A stretch of DNA of 64,000 bases, taken from Cardinalis cardinalis (taxonomy: Eukaryota; Chordata; Aves; Passeriformes; Cardinalidae). Below are positions 50,925 through 62,800 of this stretch, in pieces (within the stretch, counting starts at the first letter, position 1; every line of letters begins with the position of its first letter). The DNA lies in the NCBI GenBank assembly GCA_014549065.1, contig JACDOX010000003.1, positions 12,992,462 to 13,056,461 of the forward strand, written 5' to 3'. Both the position numbers and the translations under genes were made by a program. Below the pieces are notes generated by a model, which saw only the letters and a list, made by a program, of their open reading frames with translations, made no database searches and was not told where the DNA came from.

Positions 50925-50941
50925 CATAGTATGATTTGGGT

Positions 50942-51477
50942 TGTGGTGGGTCTGACTGGGATGGAGTTAACTTTNTTCACAGCAGCCCACATGGTGCTGG
51001 GTGCTGGCTCTGTGGCTACAGCAGTGCTGACAACACACCAGTGTTTGGGCTATTGCTGAGCTCTGCTCGCACAGTGTCAAGGCCACCTCTGCTTCCCACT
51101 ACACCCCCACAGCCAGGCTGAGGGCGGGCAAGAGGCTGGCATGGGACACAGCTGGGACAGCTGACTCAGAGTGACCCAAGGGACACTTCATGNCAAGTAT
51201 CCTCAAGGGCAGAAATAAAAACTGGAAGAAGAAAAAGACTGGGGGGTTGTTTTGGCTTCCAAAATGGATGTTTAGAGACTGGCTGNGCACTGCTGTGCCT
51301 GTGGGAGGTGGTGCCATCTCCTTTGCCTCACTTGTTTCCCCCCCACCCCATTCTTTTCTTCACCTATTAAATTGTTTTTTATCTCCACTGTAGAATTCCC
51401 TCAATTTCCTTTTTCCTATTTTCTCCCCACTGTGAGGAGCTGCTGCNGGGAGTGTCAGCAGCTGCTGGCTGGGGTCA
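50942..51477 (+). mobile_element. Solo LTR, ERVL-like, 3' end degenerate or truncated
   Basis: The element starts TGTGGTGGGTCTGACTGGG like the copy at 12543 and is collinear with it at a constant offset of 38399. The first 266 bases differ at one called position. After TCCTCAAG (51207) the two diverge strongly, although the order of landmarks (AGACTGGCTG, pyrimidine-rich tract, GAGCTGCTGC) is kept. The expected 3' terminus ACCCACCACA is absent: the sequence stops resembling the family after GGCTGGGGTCA near 51477. No internal retroviral genes are present. Confidence 0.85.
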
Positions 51478-53280
51478 GGTGCTGGTTAGAAGAAGAGGCA
51501 CTTTATTTAGTACCATGCTTTCACAGAGCTTACCTTGCATTAAAGGGGGAAAAANAAATCTAACTTCAGTGTTGGCATTTACTGCAACTACCCAGAGTTG
51601 CAACCACTCCTACAGGCAGAACAGCATCTGCCTGGAATTTCTCCCTTCAATGTCCAATAGTACACAGTTTCAGGAGCACTTCACCTACATATGTGCCTGT
51701 TATAAAACCCTAAGACATAAATGTAGCCACTAATATCAATCACTTACATTTGGCACCNTGGGCCAGCCTCCAGCTCCTTGCTGAATGCAGCAAGTGGAGG
51801 CTGGTGTTCAGTTCTGTGGCACTCAGAGAGCCCATTTCACATTCAGGTTGCACTTCACACCCCCCTGGAGAACAAACCAAGCTCTCCCATTTCTCATCTG
51901 GTTAACTGAGCAGTTGGTTTCACTGGAGACCTGATAAATGAGAGATTTCTTCTCATATCCTCCAGCTATGTGGTTCAGGAATATATAATCTAATCCTAAA
52001 AAGCATACGTAATAGTTGATTTCACCATCTACATTTTAATGATATTTAAATCCTGCTAATCTCTGGCACTTAAANTGATGGAACTCATTACCAAAGGACA
52101 TTGTATATTAAACCAGTGTGTATTTATTTTAAATGATTTAAAATACTTGTATTTCAGTCTCATCAGATTACTACAGTTCTGTTAGTTTAAATTCTGTTAG
52201 GTAAATTCTAAAAATAATAAAATTTTAAAATCCAATATCATGAAGAATTTCTTGGCGCATGAAAAAATCCCGAGTATTACACTAGAGTCAGTCCAGTGAA
52301 ATAGAAAAGTTTTTCCATTTACAACCCTGTCCTCTAATATGGATCTAGATTTCATTTCCAAGAAAGTGAAACTGCAGAGCTGACAGACTGTGTGTGTCTG
52401 GGTCTTATCCTGATTTACCCTTTTCATGCCTTTCATTATTTCTGTAACATGGCAAAGGCAATATTCAAGTGAAATCTAATTTATCTATTCCTCAAACACC
52501 AGTTCTAATGCNACACAAGTTCTAACTGAATTAGTGACTGACTTCTAAGCAGCCTTATGGGCCTAAGTTAGAAATAATTCCTGCCAGTGCTAAATAAGAT
52601 GAAACTTCTGCTTTGATATTGATTTATTTTCCAGGAAAAGAAGGTGTATTTGGTTTGTGATTTCTGATACAGAGTAGACACTATATCATCTGGTTTTGAT
52701 AGAATGGTGGAACTTTGACTACTTCCCTTNTCCCTCCCAAAGGGCTCCCCTCTCACCTGGCTTGTCTAGTGAGGTCACAGAGGTTCTCTCTTTCTGTCAT
52801 GTTGAATTACCACCCAAACCACAGAAGCCTTTTTCTAAAACAAAGACCTACTAAAAGTTAGCTTCTCTAGGAAAACTGGNTTGTGCTTATATCATCTTTC
52901 TTTGCAGATTTCGACACAAATATTAGACAGAGACAATTATTGTTGATATGTTTATCAGGATTCAAGAACACAATGAAGAATGGGACCTGAGAATCCTCAC
53001 TCACTCTCACTGTCAAAATTATCCAAATTGTAGAGAAACAGTTTGTCCTTTCACTTGAATATATAGGTNACATAGAGAACCAGGACATACATATTTAATA
53101 GTGAGATTGTTTAAGAGAGAAAAGATTTTTTTTTTAATATGTGAAAGTGCTAACAGATTTGATTAGGAGAAGATGCTGGAGATAACAGGTTCTTGGCTGC
53201 TGGCTGGGTCAATGTACATGCACTTATTTTTCTACCATACTCAATGAAAAGGTCACAGGCAAGAGATTTAACCACATCTT
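51478..53280. other. Noncoding sequence
   Basis: No recognised gene, RNA or repeat. Open frames are short and unremarkable. Confidence 0.5.
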
Positions 53281-53500
53281 CTCCCAGAGACCCTCCATTA
53301 ATCATGATTATCAATTCATGAGTTCATGATAAGCCTCTTTTTGTTCAATCTGATTTTTTTCCCTCCTTGTTTAGAAGTTGAATTAAAGCATAATTGCTTG
53401 CATTATGCCACTTGTGACAGTATGAGCTGATTAGCTTGTAAAGCACTGATTAGTTTGGGGCTACCTTAGGAGAAAGCTATGAATTATAATGAAATTCACA
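53281..53500. promoter_or_regulatory. Possible conserved noncoding element rich in homeodomain/POU motifs
   Basis: The block carries a dense set of TAAT/ATTA cores: CATTAATCATGATTATCAAT, TTGAATTAAAGCATAATTG, two TGATTAG copies 19 bases apart, and GAATTATAATG. GCATAAT (53388-53394) and ATTATGC (53402-53408) form an inverted pair around seven bases, a POU-like arrangement. It contains few stutters or decayed repeat features. This texture is typical of developmental enhancers in vertebrates. Conservation itself cannot be seen from one sequence, so the call is inference. Confidence 0.25.
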
Positions 53501-53778
53501 GATAAGCTTGGAGAGGTACTTATGGTATGAAGCAAATGAATTTTATATATAATTCAAAACTAGAGTAATTCATAATTGCAACCTATTATAAATGGAAGAA
53601 ATGACACTATGTGACAGATTATGCTAATCTCATACCCAAACAAGTAGCATCATTTCACAACCAGTATATCCTTCTGTTTTCTGGTGCAGCAGTTTTGTGT
53701 CCCAAAGTGTCCCTCCCTCTCCAGCACACTCCAGCTCCCAGCAATGGGTTCTCTCCACACCTGGCTGATGGGAGAACT

Positions 53779-53819
53779 CCCACTGGTTCCACCATAAACA
53801 TTTTGGTGGAACCAGTGGG
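53779..53819. repeat. Perfect 15-bp inverted repeat with an 11-base loop
   Basis: CCCACTGGTTCCACC at 53779-53793 is the exact reverse complement of GGTGGAACCAGTGGG at 53805-53819. The loop is ATAAACATTTT. Pairing breaks immediately outside the stem, so this is a compact foldback and not a full microRNA precursor. It could be a recent palindromic mutation (template switch), a relic of a foldback element or a structured RNA segment. Confidence 0.9.
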
Positions 53820-56800
53820 TTACTTTGTGGCATGTCAACACAGATCAAACTCAAACTAGAACATTTTGCATTTCATAGGCGACTGCTCTGCTCGCTGAAC
53901 CACTGTTACTCTCAGGGCAGGGCACAATGGGTGGGCTCACCATAGCTCAGTGGGATATCTTCTGCATGTCTGACTGAGTAATGAGATTTTGGAACAGAAA
54001 ACACAGTCATAGCTTTTAGTGCCTTTTCAGCACATATGAGTAGGAGAACTCAATTCTCAGCACTGCCCAAACATGAATACCATAATCTATTGCTAAGCGT
54101 CCATNCTAAAAAACAATAATTTATTTTTTCCAGTTAAGCTGAAGTTAATTTTACAGGATGTGATCCAACAGGTTTTTCATGAGCCTACTCCCCTTAATAA
54201 ATTTAATAAATTGATTTACATGCTTTTGCTGTTAGCATCNGGGTAAGATAATGCAGTATCTTCTGAGAGGGAGTATCAGCTTGTGTGAAAGAATGCAGAT
54301 GCACTGATGGTTTTGGAATGTGCAGCTGAATAACTGACTGGCCTCCAGCAAAACTGTTGCAAAGGTCACAGATGCACACATCCAGAAGAGCATCCAACAG
54401 TGCTCACACTTTATTTCAAGCTGGATTCCTCAGAGTTCTAAACTCAGGGTAATCCACATTGTATCACACAGCACAGACCGTTGTGAATCCACTGACTGCA
54501 CACACGAACGGTGTAACCTGGGTTACATTGCTACAGAATCAGTCTTTTCACTTGGGCCTATGATTTGATTACAAACTGCAGCTGANAAATGTGTCGTGAG
54601 GTGGTGGGTTTACATGTACAGAAATCAGATTTGTTTTAACAGCTTTTTCCAACTATAGTTTATATGTGGAATAAGAATGGTACACTTCTGAAGTGTTCTT
54701 CATCCACTATTTATTTTTTTTCACTAAAAGCATTTCTGGAAATTTCTTTCAATTTGACAGCAAATCAATTATCTTGAAAACTGCTTTACTTTCTGAGCAC
54801 GTGCATGGCATTCAGTGATTTCAAATGTTTATGTAGCACTGTACATTCAGAAATCAATGTGTAATCTGAGGTTCTTACTTCNCCCTTTCTAAAACGATGA
54901 TGTCACTTTTCAATTTTGTTGGAAAAATCTACTACTCTGTTAGAAAGTCAGCAAGAAAATGAACGTTGATAATCTGTAAGTTTCATTTAGTTATTTTGGG
55001 CCTGATACAAATCACCCAAGTGAAATCAGTGGACTTTGGCTGACACCATAAGCTTTGTTTGGTCTTCTACATTAAGTTATTCTCCATTTCACACAGAATC
55101 TTTTGCATTTTTTAATGTCATTTAGCACATAACATAGAGGAACTAAAATATCAATTTTTCAGTATGATATTGCTTACAGTTGTGAAGGAGATTCTATAGA
55201 ATAATAAAATCACATGATAACTATGATAACTAGTTGGGTATAATAAGTCAAGTCTCCCTCTGTCAGCACAATTACTCCTGTTTCAAATCAGAAATTCCTT
55301 CTGTATTCTTATANGCTCAAATGGATTCCTGCTAGATGCCTGTCTTTTTTATTTCCCTAAATGGACACATTTTTCTTGTTACACTCTGTCATAATACTCC
55401 CAGCAGAGTAAGGAAAGTGTTTCACTTGTGTGTTATTTTTTAATAAGTATTTTTCCTTAGAAATCCCTTTAAAAACAGCAAAAGAACACATCTACCAAGA
55501 ACAGCAACCAGAAGAGAAAAGCCTTGGGCTCAGAAAAATAATGGTTCAGGCTCAATAGGTNTAATTTGTCAGTGAATTTTCTTATGGCCAGAGAGATAAC
55601 CAAGAGCTCTGAAGGAGCCTCAACCTGCGTTATTTAGTCACAAGGGATTCTGCATGGCGGACAACTTAAATACACCAGAGGAAAGCACAGTGCATAAATC
55701 AGAAGAAGGACAAAACAATCAAGAATCTTGCAGAGATCAACAGCACAGATCAGCAGCAGCAGCAATGGTAGAAACTATTCTTTAAATTCAGTATTTTGGG
55801 CCTGGTTTGTAGAAGAGCCCTTTGTCCTTCAGTGAGTTTTGAGGGCTATCTGAAGGACACATTCTTCTCTGCTATTTTTAAGAATCCTATGCTAGTTACA
55901 CATCCTGTTCTCAGGTCTTCANAAGAAACAAAGATAGTTCAGTAAGTTTACAGCTATCCCACAAAGTGCACATCAGCAAGTAATCTTCTTTGCACAGTTC
56001 CCAGTTCANCAACAGACTCCTCTGTGTTTATCATTAAATTACATTGTCAATCAAGCCTTATCAGTTACTCCAACTGGATTTTAACATATCCCGTATCCTT
56101 GTGCATCATTTCACTATCAACAGCACAACCCTTCAATCCANAGGAAGAGGAGCACTCAGAGGATATAAATGTGTTAAATTCCCTTCAGCACATTTCATTA
56201 ACGAGCTTGTTTGCTTGTCTGCCACATAATCCTTGGTTGGGGAGACAAGCACAAATGCAGCCCCATAGCTTCAAAGCACACATTAAGCCATCTAAGAAAA
56301 CACAGATNCAATAATATAAACATTTAGCAGGAAATGCACATTATTGCCAGAGCACATGGTCCTAGTGAAGATAATTTTTTGCATACTTCTATGGNCACTG
56401 ATATGCTGCATGTATACTTGCAACAACATCCCTGTACTTAACATAGCTCAACACACAGATATAACTCTTGGGAAAAGAGAAATAGAAAATTTATTACTGA
56501 CCTGTACTACATCTCCTATTTGCTCCTGTAATCTTCCTTCCTTTTCTTTAACATGAAATAATGTACTTTTTCTAGCAAGCCAAGAAGAGTTCACACAATA
56601 ATACTGTGATGTAAGCAGCAAGGTCTGCATGTGCAGACCATTTGTGAATTACCAGAAGAGCAATCAGATGTTTCAGAACCTTTCACAAGAACCTCATGGA
56701 TCCTAGCCTTGCATGGTTTATATCCCTTGAGTGTTACATAATGCATGGAATAAACCATGTTTATAACCACACTTGGGGTACAGGTCGGGCTCTGATACAT

Positions 56801-59800
56801 CACCAGATTTTGCTGAATGTATCCAAACACCACAGTGAGCTGTCTTCCTCCCTGTNACTTGCCACATTTAGCCTGTGTTACTCCTTTACAATAATTTGGA
56901 GCTTATTCTCCTGCACATCTCTGCTCAGTGTTTTATCCATAACCCAGTGTTTTTCTGCACAGTCCCTCTNATGTTCTGTAATTGAAACTAAAAGCTGTAG
57001 CAATCACTCTAGCAATTTTTACAGGGGAAAAAAATCTGCCAGGTTCCTGGAACCACAGTAGCCAAATTACTTGTCAGTCCTGGAGTGAGAGCAGGAGAGC
57101 TGGAAATGCCATGTCCTCCTCAGCCTTTGGAACAAGGGTGTCATAACTGGGCCTCAGAAATCATTTACTGGTGTGATTNGCTCTAATTTGAAAGCCATGC
57201 CTCGTTTGGCAGGAAGATACAAAGCCCATTCAGTTGGTATTGAGGTTACCTTGAGGAATATAGACTTAGCAAGAAGACCATCAAGAGTCTGTGACCTATT
57301 TTCTTCAGAAATCACCAGCCAAGCAGGATTTNACAAAGCCATTCCCACCCTGTTCAGAAACACTGGTGCTAAATATGCTTCAGCTACACTGCACCAGGGG
57401 ATCCCATGTCAGTATCACTGTNTTTCCAAATGTTTACAACAGGGTTTTGGTTTTATCAGTTAGTTATGTCCCGACTGGGCAGAAACTTCAAACAAGTTAC
57501 CCATTTATTTGCTGTACAGTACTCCTAATATTTAGTAAAAAAGTTGAAACAAGAATCTCAGCTTTTTTTTCTTCCTTTTCCCTTGTACACTCAGCTTTTG
57601 AAGCTGTGTGCTGGTCTGTTTTCACTTATTTTTAAAAAAGCATTGTACACAGTACAATATCAGACCAGTTATGGTTTATATATGTGAACATATGTGGCTA
57701 CATTCTCTTTANGTAAACAGTGAGAGCAGAGTAGTCTGTAACCTTTTGGAAAAAAAGTCACCATTGGAAAAAATTACTTCGTAGATGGCTTCATGCAATT
57801 GTGGCTACAATTCATTATGCCAAAGATGGGAAATAAAGAAAATAGCACAGCAGTCCATCAGACCCTGCTGAGGCAAACACATGAGAACCATTACACGTAC
57901 ACATNCACTCCTAAAATAACCTCAGAGCCTAGCTTCTGGGTGGGGAGGTGGTAAACTCAAATTAAGGCTGAATCCCTGGACAAANTCCATCTCTGATGTA
58001 ACTCACTGGGGGCCCCTGAAACGATCAGAGCCAAGTTAGCAGAGCAGTCTGACAGCACAGATGGAAGATGCTGTTCTGCAGGCAGGTGCAGACAGTGCTA
58101 AGCAATGTCACCCCTGCCTATGGCTGAAAGGATGCCAGCACTGAAATGAAGACAGGCTTTTGAGTACCTGTACCTTGAAAAATTTTTCACTATCTGCCAT
58201 CTCTGCAACATATTAGAGCTCTGAATAAGCAATAGCTGCAGACAGTAGCTTGCAGCCTCAAATNCAAATTTCCTTTTTGCAGAAGGCAAATGCTTTTCTC
58301 AGTTAAGTCTTTAACAGACTTTCTGCCATCTTGCCTGGAGTTACAATTTCACCCAGCAAGATGAAAGAAGCTATTAATCAAATGTTAATTCCACCAAAGG
58401 AAAAGAGCATTATGATGTGCCTTTTTTTGTTGTTGTTTTGTTATGAAGAGGCTTCAGGAAGATTCTTGACCTTCTGGCATAACCCTTGTTCTCTGCATAC
58501 TCCACAGCAATATCAAACACATGGGAGCACTTGTAATGGTGAAGTTATCTGGGCATACATTCAGTAACATTCTCTGTACCTAAGAGCTCTTTGGAACACC
58601 TTGTATNCAGGAGAGAACTAAGATGTCAAAATCAGTGTGATGGACACATTAAGCCTGAGGACAGTTTAACTAGCACAGGAAGGCTCAACAGTTACATGAA
58701 TCTCGGATGCTGGCCAAGGTATTCGCTATTGTAGAACTTTCCAGATCACTGAAATGTACATTCTTGATCAGACCTGTAAGTAAACCAACCTGTTGCTGCC
58801 AAATAGGACAAGTAAGGATTGGAAGACATGACACAGCTGAAACACTGCAGAGATACTGCCATCTGTGTGGGCAGCTCCACCCAGACCTCTATTTTTTATT
58901 GTGTCAGGTGCAGCACTTTCAAGGGTGATAGGCAAGCAGAAAAAACCATAAGAAAATAAGTAATTTGCCTGCAATTTGGCATCAAATGATAGATATAGAA
59001 ATAGGACCTACGTGTCTGGCCTCTCAGAATTCTGCCCTCTCCAGCCCACCTTTCAGTTTTCTTGAAGTAGGCCGTTTATATATGTTTCATATATTTCTGA
59101 AATGGAATGAAACCAGACAGTCAACACATATGGTTCCCAAGACATCATTGCTGAAGAGAAGGACACTAAGTCCTTGCCAAAGGTCTAGCTTTTTTCAACA
59201 CAAGGAAGTTGGAAATAAATGAAGAGTAATTTTTCAAATTCTCTTTCAAACTGCAGAGAAGCAAACTTATGTCCCATCCCATTTCATCTCTACCCTCCTC
59301 AACACACAAAATATGTCCTTCTGNTGAAGAAGCCAATTGAAAAATCCACCCTTCAGCTTGCATTACTCATTTTCCTGCACAGAAAAATTAGGAGATTTAA
59401 ATTAAGCTGACAGTAATAAAAAAAGCTGTTGGAAATGTTACCAGGATGTGTAAGTCAGACAGGTAATGCCACATCCAAAGGTTCTCATATTTTATTGGTG
59501 CTAAAAGTAACACCCTCAACCCCACTGTGGAAAGTCAGATGGTTGAAGNCAGTTTTCAGCCAGCTGACAGTCTCATCCAAGGCAAATGCTTTGATTCGGA
59601 AAACAGCTGCTAACATTGATTTTTGCAGTGTCTGTTGTATCAAGAACAATGGCAGCCAGGAGTGAAAGGACTACCTTGGAAGCAAAATTATACACCTCTT
59701 CCTTTTCCCTTCATGCTTTCCTTGCAAGCGTGGAGAGTGACAGGAGACAGCCCCAGCTGTGGCACTTACTCTGCAGAGGCCAATTCCTGGCATTGCTCCA

Positions 59801-62800
59801 GAGCACTGNGCTGCTGCAGTAAGCTGTGGCATGGTCAGTCGTGGCAAGTCCTTGCTCTTCTCTTCCAGGGAAGGGAAATGGCCTTGCCAGGGCCCAGACT
59901 CCTTGTCTGACAGCTACTTAGTGTTTGGAGGGATGTTAATTTTATCAGCAGGCTCTGCAGANAAGCTAGGTGGGTGATAATGGCCAACAAAAGGCCAGTG
60001 AGAGTAGGCTGGTTACTCTGCCTATCTGCTGAGTTGTTTAATAATGTTTCACTCTGTGAACACTCTGTTTACGTCTCATGTAAACAAACAAAATCTACAG
60101 CAACAATAAACATANAGAGAAATGTCCTTATCCTACACAATCTCACCCAGATGCCTCAATTATGCCATTTTAAAGAGCCGGTAGACAAATTCTCTGCATC
60201 TCACATGAGAAAATTTGAAAGACTAACATATAAAAAAATTAAAATTAAACTTATAAACATTCCATAAAACAAGTAAATAAATAGAAACTTGACATCTGCT
60301 AACTATTGTCACTCGTTGCTAATTTTGAATTTGGCAGAAATTCCATTTCTAGAAGTATTTTTCTGTATTTTTACAGTCTTACTCAACTCTGAAGCCAAAT
60401 AACTCATTTCAGTCAGAAATGCTGCACAGTGTGGGGCCCATGGCCCATGGCCTCTACTTGCAGTGTTTGTACCTTTCTGTTTCCTATTGAAGATTTGCTG
60501 TCTCAAAGCAGTTCTGGGTCTGGAGCTGTAGCAAGTAAACTTTATCCAGAGGGCTAAAACCCATCTGAGCTCTTTCCCTGAGCAGCCAGTGTGAGCTGCA
60601 GTTGTTCCTCCTGGCTTGGCTGCCTATTCTTGCAGACTATCACTGCAGCAAGACAAACAGCCATGGCTACTGCTTCTTGCCAGCACTCAAAGAACAAATG
60701 ACTCTGAAACTTTCATATATATTACTCAAGTCCAACTTAGTTTTTGCTGGATGACTTTCATGATCTGTCAGTTTCTTCACTACCAACACTTCATAAGGTG
60801 AAATTCACTCTGTGTTTCTAGTTATTTACTTGGCTGTTAAAAACCAGACACTTTTTGCATGTGCAAGTAGCTGATACTCTTTCCAAAAATCACTGATCTC
60901 TCAGACTGGGCAGATATCTGATATCCCCATTCACAGAGATTTTCTAGGAACGGTGAANAAGGGGCGAGGCGTTTGACTCTGCATCTTTTCCTTCTCAGCT
61001 GTGATTGGAATTGCTTTTGGCAGAAACCCTTAAGTAATGTCAATGTGTCAGATATTAAAACCTAAAATAAAAATCAGTGGAGCCTTCCAATATATTACAA
61101 GCACATTAAATACAGTGCTGGCAACTCTAAAGGTCAGAAACACTGTTTTCTGTTGAATGCTTTTAACTTCCAGGCACAGAAATCCTTTCTGATCCANGCA
61201 GCTCAACACCTTAAAACGTGGCAGAAGAAATACCACAAATGTAAATTAAATAANGAATAATTTAATTGGCATTTGCCAGAAGGTAATCTTCCTGCTAAAG
61301 GCAAGTTTCACCATTTGGACAGGACTATATTAGCAATCACTAAAATCCCAAGACAGGAANACAAAACAACACTCCACTTTGCCAGTCATCAGACAATACT
61401 TTCAAAATTGTAACAGTCAGAATTTTGAGTAGGTGAGGACTTGTATAAGTACTCATGGNATTTTCCAAAAACACAAACAAACTCAATTCCTATGGAAATT
61501 ANCTAGCAGCAAGCACTAAATGAGACTTTCTAATGCAATGAGGGATTTACCTGCCATTTCAAAGTGCCTGGATATGCTTCAAACCTATAGNAAGTCCCCT
61601 GTGAAACAGTTTTCCAGAAGTGACTCTGGGTTAGTTGTGAACTCCAATTCAGTTACAGTGCCCTGTGCAAACTGAAGTTAGTGCCCACAGGACAGGNACT
61701 GCAGAAAACTCTTCACAGAGGGATTTGTGCTTGTGGAGGTGATGACACAGCCCCTGCATCAGATCCTCAGCTGATGTAAATCAGCACCCATCAGACCTTT
61801 CCAGAGTGTGTCTTTATGTGGTTAAAAGGCACAAAATTTGGAATCCATATTCTAATATTTTTATGTAAGGTCAGGCTTGAGGGATTCATGTTCCTATNAG
61901 TAGCCACTGAAGGAGAAACTAGAAACTAATGTTCCTTTCAGTGTTCACCTAGCAGCAACTTCTGCTGCAAATTCATCTACTAGCTTGATATTATCTAAGC
62001 ACTTAGTTTTGAATTGGTTTGTAAGCTTGTGTGTATTGTCCACACACTAAAAAATAGCACAAGCGTACATATTCCTGCACATAAAGAACATGTATATATG
62101 GGGTTTTTTTAAAAATAATTTTAAGGAGAAAATGGCAAGCCTTTATTTTGTGACTGATTTATCAGTTCCTGGCTTATGCATATTGCTATGCATNTCTTAG
62201 CAGAAAGCATCTTAGTGGGGGTGGGTTGCTCATATATAAGCATCAATGCAAGTATTCCCTATACGGGACATGCCAGAAACTGGTCATTTAGACAATATCT
62301 TTGTAGAAGTGAAGAGGAATTTTTTCCTCAGATATATTTCTTCCTCTCCACCCTAAACTGAACTCCCTTAAACCCTTGTTATAGAGCTACTCTATGCAAC
62401 ATATATCAAACATTCCAGGTGCCTGAATTAAATAGAGAATTCAAAGATGATCCTGAAACTTTCTCACATGAAAAAACACCAGGGAGGCATACACAATGCC
62501 CAGCCCTGCTTCATGCTGCAGACACAATGTTCCTTTGAGGGACATGAGCACGAGGCCAAGGTGCCCTCCAAACACTCAGTGAANCCTTTTCCATGGTTTT
62601 CCCAAGGCCCAGTTCTTGCTCACATNAATGGAAATGCTTTATAACTATTAATAGGAGTGAGCTCTGTATCACAATAGCACCTCTGAGGACATTCTGTACC
62701 AGGTGCTACACAATATGAGTAGAAAGGAGACAGCTGTGCCTGGAAGAATATATATGATCCTTACAGAACAACCAAACCAACAAATCTGGGTAAATGACCA

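Larger units (their letters stand above)
44095..50926. other. Noncoding sequence
   Basis: No recognised gene or named repeat in about 6.8 kb. It includes a TA-rich patch at 45812-45845, a 9-bp AT palindrome (47827-47847) and a minus-strand open frame of 147 codons (45187-45630) that starts with a non-ATG codon and has no recognised domain. An A-rich strip with AAAAAC units (50893-50924) directly precedes the LTR at 50942. Confidence 0.5.

Noticed and set aside
53700..53860. MicroRNA precursor around the 15-bp foldback
   Set aside because: Base pairing does not continue beyond the 15-bp stem on either side, so the hairpin is too short for a typical Drosha/Dicer substrate.
57154..57463. Overlapping open frames on both strands, with a donor-like CTCAAG|GTAACC on the minus strand
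   Set aside because: Ambiguous bases may hide stops, no domain is recognised, and acceptors are weak. A decayed retrocopy is possible but not supported.
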